Assembly (NCBI GenBank): GCA_048814795.1
Contig: CP184673.1
Location: forward strand, 1,550,001 to 1,614,000
Direction: 5' to 3'
DNA: 64,000 bases
Origin: Thermatribacter sp048814795
Lineage (GTDB): Bacteria; Atribacterota; Atribacteria; Atribacterales; Thermatribacteraceae
The notes under the pieces: model-generated
What the model was told of the DNA's origin: nothing
What the model saw: only the letters and a program-made list of their open reading frames with translations
Database searches by the model: none
Part shown: positions 60,378 to 64,000 of the stretch, piece after piece
Numbering within the stretch: position 1 is the first letter of the stretch
Layout: each line of letters opens with the position of its first letter
Made by a program: the position numbers and the translations under genes

Positions 60378-61839
60378 TACTATCACCCCTTGAAAACAGA
60401 AGCTTCTCAAAACTCGCCTTCCATTCTTTTTTCAGTTTTTCAAGCAATTTCTTCCACTCTCTGAGCTTTGATTCTGCTTGAGCAATCTGCTTCTTAACCT
60501 CTTCCGGTGAAGTACTTCCCAGAGACCTTTTAAAAAGCGGGGACTTCCTTTCATCAAGTCTCTCCCTGAGGTTTTCCTCAAACAAAGAAGCGTACTTACC
60601 AAGGTCTTCGGCTCTCAGAGAGGTTAGTTCTCTTCCTTCATCAAGCATTTTTCTAACTATTTTTCCAACTAAGTGATGAGCTTCTCGGAAAGGAACACCT
60701 TTTTCCACCAGAAATTCTGCAAGATCGGTAGCGGTGAGGAAACCTTTTCTTAAGGCTTTTTCAATGTTTTGAGGCAAAGGTAGTACCCCTGAGATGAGTT
60801 TTGCTGCAATGTCAAGGGAAGGCAGTGCTTCTTCAACACTCCTGAAAAGAGGTTTCTTGTCCTGTTGCAAATCCCTGTTGTAGGCAAGAGGTAAGCCCTT
60901 GAGGGTAGTGGCCAAACTGACCAGGGCACCCAAGAACTCACCGCACTTTCCTCGTAAAAGTTCCGCAAGATCAGGATTTTTCTTCTGGGGCATGATGCTT
61001 GAACCTGTAGTCAAGGCATCGTTCATCTCTATAAACCCAAAAAGAGGGCTGCTCCAGATTACCAGTTCTTCGCTCAGTCTGCTAAGGTGTACAAACAGCG
61101 ACAAAAGGCCAAAAAGAAATTCCAGAATAAAGTCTCGATCGGAAACCGCATCCATGCCATTTTCCTGAACCTTTGGGAAAGCTAAAAGAGAAGCCACATA
61201 CTCACGATCTATGGGCAGGGAAGTACCTGCCAGCGCACCCGCTCCGAGAGGAAGAACATTAACTCTTTTCAGACTATCCCAGAAACGTTCCACGTCTCGT
61301 TCCAGCATGTAAAAATAGGCCATTAAATGGTAAGCGTAAAGAACTGGCTGCGCTGGCTGAAGGTGGGTAAACCCGGGCATTACCAGGTCAGGATATGCCT
61401 TGGCCTGGGCAAGAATTTTGTCCTGTAAAGCAGCTATTTTTTCGATAACTGCAACAATTGCTTCTCTTAGATAAAGCCGCTCATCAAGCACTACCTGATC
61501 ATTTCGAGAGCGTGCAGTATGCAGTTTATTAGCAACCTGTCCTTTTAGCTCTCGCAAACGGTGTTCCACCAGGCTGTGAATGTCTTCAAAGGAAGCAGGG
61601 TCCACTCTACCTTCTTGCAATTCCCGGTATATGACCCGCAATCCCTCACAGAGTGCTTCTCTTTCTTGCAAGCTTATAATACCCACACGTTCAAGCATCA
61701 TACAATGAGCAATACTTCCCCATATATCAAAGGGGTAGAGGCGATAATCTTCCCTTATAGAAGTGGAGAAGGCAATGGTCTCAGCATCAGGCTTTTGTTC
61801 GAACCTGCCTCCCCAGAGAAAAGCTCCTTCCTTTGTCAT
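60367..61839 (-). CDS. argH: Argininosuccinate lyase
   Basis: This 490-residue enzyme splits argininosuccinate into arginine and fumarate. It has the signature GSSIMPQKKNPD, the start WGGRF, and LHTARSRNDQV. A C-terminal tail of about 30 charged residues (from KQIAQAESKLREWKK on) exceeds the usual length. ATG 61839 follows AAGGAAG by about 5 bases. It starts 8 bases after argG. Confidence 0.95.
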   Translation of the reverse strand: MTKEGAFLWGGRFEQKPDAETIAFSTSIREDYRLYPFDIWGSIAHCMMLERVGIISLQEREALCEGLRVIYRELQEGRVDPASFEDIHSLVEHRLRELKGQVANKLHTARSRNDQVVLDERLYLREAIVAVIEKIAALQDKILAQAKAYPDLVMPGFTHLQPAQPVLYAYHLMAYFYMLERDVERFWDSLKRVNVLPLGAGALAGTSLPIDREYVASLLAFPKVQENGMDAVSDRDFILEFLFGLLSLFVHLSRLSEELVIWSSPLFGFIEMNDALTTGSSIMPQKKNPDLAELLRGKCGEFLGALVSLATTLKGLPLAYNRDLQQDKKPLFRSVEEALPSLDIAAKLISGVLPLPQNIEKALRKGFLTATDLAEFLVEKGVPFREAHHLVGKIVRKMLDEGRELTSLRAEDLGKYASLFEENLRERLDERKSPLFKRSLGSTSPEEVKKQIAQAESKLREWKKLLEKLKKEWKASFEKLLFSRGDSNER

Positions 61840-61847
61840 ATCTTCCT

Positions 61848-63047
61848 TCACTCTTTCCGGTCAACCATAGAGTATATTTTGGTGGGTAAGCTCCAGAGCT
61901 TAATAAACCCTTCGCTCGCTTTATGATCAAAGATGTCTTCTCTATCATAGGTTGCCATAGCAAAGTCATAAAGCGAATTTTCTGAACGACGACCCACCAC
62001 TTGCAGGTTTCCTTTATAGAGCTTGAAACGCACTTCTCCGCTTGCCTTCCTGGCCAGTCTGGCCATAAAAGCATCCAGAGCTTCTCGCAGTAAAGAGTGC
62101 CAGAGACCTTCATAGACGATTTGCGCATACTCCTCCTCAAGATGGGGCTTAAAGTGCAGCACTTCTCGAGGTAACACCATGTTTTCTATTTCCCGATATG
62201 CAGTCAGTAAAATTAAGGCTGCAGGACATTCATAGACCTCACGCGACTTAATACCTACTAATCTGTTCTCAAGATGGTCTATGCGCCCGAAGCCGTGTTC
62301 ACCTCCCAGCTTATTCAACTCTTCAACCAGGTTAAGCAGCGAATAATACTGACCATTTAAGGTTTTGGGTATTCCTTCTTCAAAGCCTATCTCGAAGACC
62401 AGAGGCTCGTTGGGAGCTTCAAGGGGACTTCGTGTCCACTCAAAAACCTCTTCCGGAGGCTCAACCCAGGGGTCTTCCAGCACTCCACATTCAATACTCC
62501 TTCCCCAGATATTCTGATCAATACTGTAAGGGCTACCTGTGGTGACAGGAACTGGTATGCCGTTAAGATTGGCATACTCAATTTCTTCTTCCCTGCTCCA
62601 GTTCCACATCCTCGCCGGGGCAATTACTTTTAGAGATGGATCCAGTGCTGCCACCGAAACTTCAATACGCACCTGGTCATTCCCTTTGCCGGTACAGCCA
62701 TGCGCCACATAACGGGCTCCTTTTTCTCTGGCAACCTTCACCAAATACTCTGCAATTAGGGGTCTGGAAAGTGCCGTAGCCAGAGGGTATTTCTTTTCAT
62801 ATACTGCCTGTGCCCAGAGAGCAGGAATAATAAATCGCTGTAAGAACTCTTCGCGTACATCAAAGACAAAAGCTTCTTTCGCGCCTACAGCAAGTGCTTT
62901 TTTACGTACCTCCTCGAGGTCTTTACCCTGTCCCAGGTCCAGAGTGACCGCATAGACTTCCACATCCATTTGTTCTTGCAACCAACGGATAGCAACCGAG
63001 GTATCCAAACCACCCGAATAAGCAAGTACTACTTTTTCTTTGCTCAT
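61848..63047 (-). CDS. argG: Argininosuccinate synthase
   Basis: This 399-residue enzyme joins citrulline and aspartate using ATP. It has the N-type PPi loop VVLAYSGGLDTSVA near the start, VAHGCTGKGNDQVR and the SPYSIDQNIWG stretch. The length is normal. A 193-base leader separates it from argD. It contains an inverted repeat (GGTTAGCC at 63116-63123 with GGCTAACC about 25 bases further) that might be regulatory. Confidence 0.96.
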   Translation of the reverse strand: MSKEKVVLAYSGGLDTSVAIRWLQEQMDVEVYAVTLDLGQGKDLEEVRKKALAVGAKEAFVFDVREEFLQRFIIPALWAQAVYEKKYPLATALSRPLIAEYLVKVAREKGARYVAHGCTGKGNDQVRIEVSVAALDPSLKVIAPARMWNWSREEEIEYANLNGIPVPVTTGSPYSIDQNIWGRSIECGVLEDPWVEPPEEVFEWTRSPLEAPNEPLVFEIGFEEGIPKTLNGQYYSLLNLVEELNKLGGEHGFGRIDHLENRLVGIKSREVYECPAALILLTAYREIENMVLPREVLHFKPHLEEEYAQIVYEGLWHSLLREALDAFMARLARKASGEVRFKLYKGNLQVVGRRSENSLYDFAMATYDREDIFDHKASEGFIKLWSLPTKIYSMVDRKE

Positions 63048-63240
63048 AGCAAACTCAACTCACCCCAACTTAAATTTATCTAAAGGTGGCTGGGTTATTT
63101 CTATTCCGCCTCTCAGGTTAGCCTCACCCCAGCAGGCGGTATTCAAGGCTAACCAGTTCTTGAAAAATACACGATAATCTTCTCACTAATATTTTTTAAT
63201 GGTTCAATTAAATTTTAATCAAAAACTAATTTGCAAGGCC

Positions 63241-64000
63241 TTACAGTGCTTCTAAAATTTTATTCAATTCATCAACCGCCAAGTCAACATGTTCCCTTTC
63301 TATAATTAAAGGTGGCAAAAATCTCACCACATCATCATTGCAAGCATTAACAAGCACTCTATTTTCAAACAATCCCTGAGCTACTTCCTTAGCCCTGCCA
63401 GGGATTTCGACACCCCACATGAGACCAATTCCTCTAACATCTTTAACCAGATCCGGATGTTTCCTTTGCAAGTCCTCCAGTTTTTCTTTCAAATAGTTTC
63501 CCTTTTCACTTACTCCTCTCAAAAATGGCTCCTTGCTTACTTCATCACAAACTACACAGGCACTCCTGGCACACAACGGATTTCCGCCAAAAGTGCTGCC
63601 CTGATCCCCTAAGTGCAGGAAAGGCAGGACTTTCTCGCTAAGAAGGCAACAACCAATAGGCAACCCCCCGCCTAAACCCTTGGCAAGGGTCACCAGATCC
63701 GGTTTAACCTCAAAATGCTGAAAAGCAAAGAAAGAGCCTGTTCTTCCCACTCCACACTGCACTTCATCAAAAATAAGCAGGATGTCTTCTTTGTCGCACA
63801 ATTCACGCAAGCCTTGCAAAAACTCTTTGCTACTCGGATAAATTCCTCCTTCTCCCTGTACAGGTTCTACTATAATAGCACATACCTCGTCATCAAGGAC
63901 TTTCAAAACACTTTCCAAGTCGTTTAATTGGGCATAGGCAATACCAGAAGGAAGGGGTTCCAGATCTTTATGAAACTTCTCCTGCCCAGTAGCAGCAAGT
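63241..64000 (-). CDS. argD: Acetylornithine aminotransferase, N-terminal part outside the window
   Basis: The visible 252 C-terminal residues belong to a class III PLP aminotransferase. They include IIVEPVQGEGGI, LIFDEVQCGVGRTG, the PLP lysine in LVTLAKGLGGGLPIG, and STFGGNPLCARSACVV. Frame and homology continue past base 64000 (LEPLPSGIAYAQLNDLE), so the true start lies beyond the window. With argG and argH downstream, acetylornithine aminotransferase is the best name; succinyldiaminopimelate or ornithine aminotransferase are alternatives. Confidence 0.9.
   Translation of the reverse strand, partial: LAATGQEKFHKDLEPLPSGIAYAQLNDLESVLKVLDDEVCAIIVEPVQGEGGIYPSSKEFLQGLRELCDKEDILLIFDEVQCGVGRTGSFFAFQHFEVKPDLVTLAKGLGGGLPIGCCLLSEKVLPFLHLGDQGSTFGGNPLCARSACVVCDEVSKEPFLRGVSEKGNYLKEKLEDLQRKHPDLVKDVRGIGLMWGVEIPGRAKEVAQGLFENRVLVNACNDDVVRFLPPLIIEREHVDLAVDELNKILEAL

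Noticed and set aside
63048..63240. ARG-box operator or T-box leader before argG
   Set aside because: The AT-rich leader has no convincing ARG-box pair and no T-box signature; only a small inverted repeat is seen.
1..64000. CRISPR arrays, insertion sequences, prophage or toxin-antitoxin pairs
   Set aside because: No regularly spaced repeats, transposase or integrase motifs, or typical small paired genes were found on either strand.

Overview
The window looks like a gene-dense chromosome segment from a thermophilic, probably anaerobic bacterium. Evidence: a reverse gyrase (5076-8383), which is almost confined to thermophiles; a flavin reductase-rubredoxin fusion of the kind known from strict anaerobes; an F-type ATP synthase whose c-subunit carries most of the sodium-binding residues; ThyX instead of ThyA; and MurI and IspE (peptidoglycan and MEP isoprenoid routes), which exclude an archaeon. 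Genes are tightly packed and often overlap by 4-20 bases. Clear Shine-Dalgarno sites and sigma70-type -35/-10 promoters are visible. The lineage is not proven; a thermophilic Atribacterota-like or deep Firmicutes-like bacterium is a guess. I saw no CRISPR array, insertion sequence, prophage or rRNA.

Layout. 1-4.9 kb (minus): sugar-type operon (PHP hydrolase, FGGY kinase, inositol-monophosphatase-like phosphatase, radical SAM protein). 5.1-8.5 kb: reverse gyrase, broken by two single-base homopolymer frameshifts, then tRNA-His. 8.7-13.5 kb: CopB-like P-type ATPase, serC, tRNA-Val, and a UroD-like methyltransferase gene with a third homopolymer frameshift. 13.6-18.8 kb (minus): two exported proteins of unknown function, the floA-nfeD membrane pair, and an iron alcohol dehydrogenase. 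18.9-21.6 kb: copA behind a consensus promoter flanked by a metal-operator-like inverted repeat. 21.4-31.6 kb: rubredoxin fusion, FGGY kinase, homocysteine methyltransferase, mntP, Old-Yellow-Enzyme-type reductase, class II aldolase, epimerase-like protein, phosphomannomutase and a lipoprotein. 31.7-34.2 kb: ECF S-component, MFS/PadR pair, tRNA-Gly.

34.3-40.8 kb (plus): complete ATP synthase operon atpZ-atpI-B-E-F-(short H)-A-G-D-C. The delta subunit has only the C-terminal domain. It converges on 54.8-40.8 kb (minus), a run of 15 nearly touching genes (argS, pyrG, murI, ispE, a nucleotidyltransferase, rho, rpmE, thyX, DUF1385, prfA, prmC, rpiB, dCMP deaminase, wecA-like, wecB). It joins translation, nucleotide, wall and polysaccharide functions. 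54.9-64 kb: isoaspartyl peptidase, NapH-like ferredoxin protein, mnmG, and the nitrogen/arginine cluster argD (cut by the window end), argG, argH, glnA.

Genes that appear to work together: the copper exporters CopA and CopB; dCMP deaminase with ThyX (dTMP supply); WecA and WecB (first steps of a lipid-linked polysaccharide); argD-G-H with glnA (nitrogen assimilation into arginine); prfA with prmC (release factor and its methylase). The strongest things to re-examine are the reverse gyrase frameshifts, the truncated delta subunit, and the copA control region.
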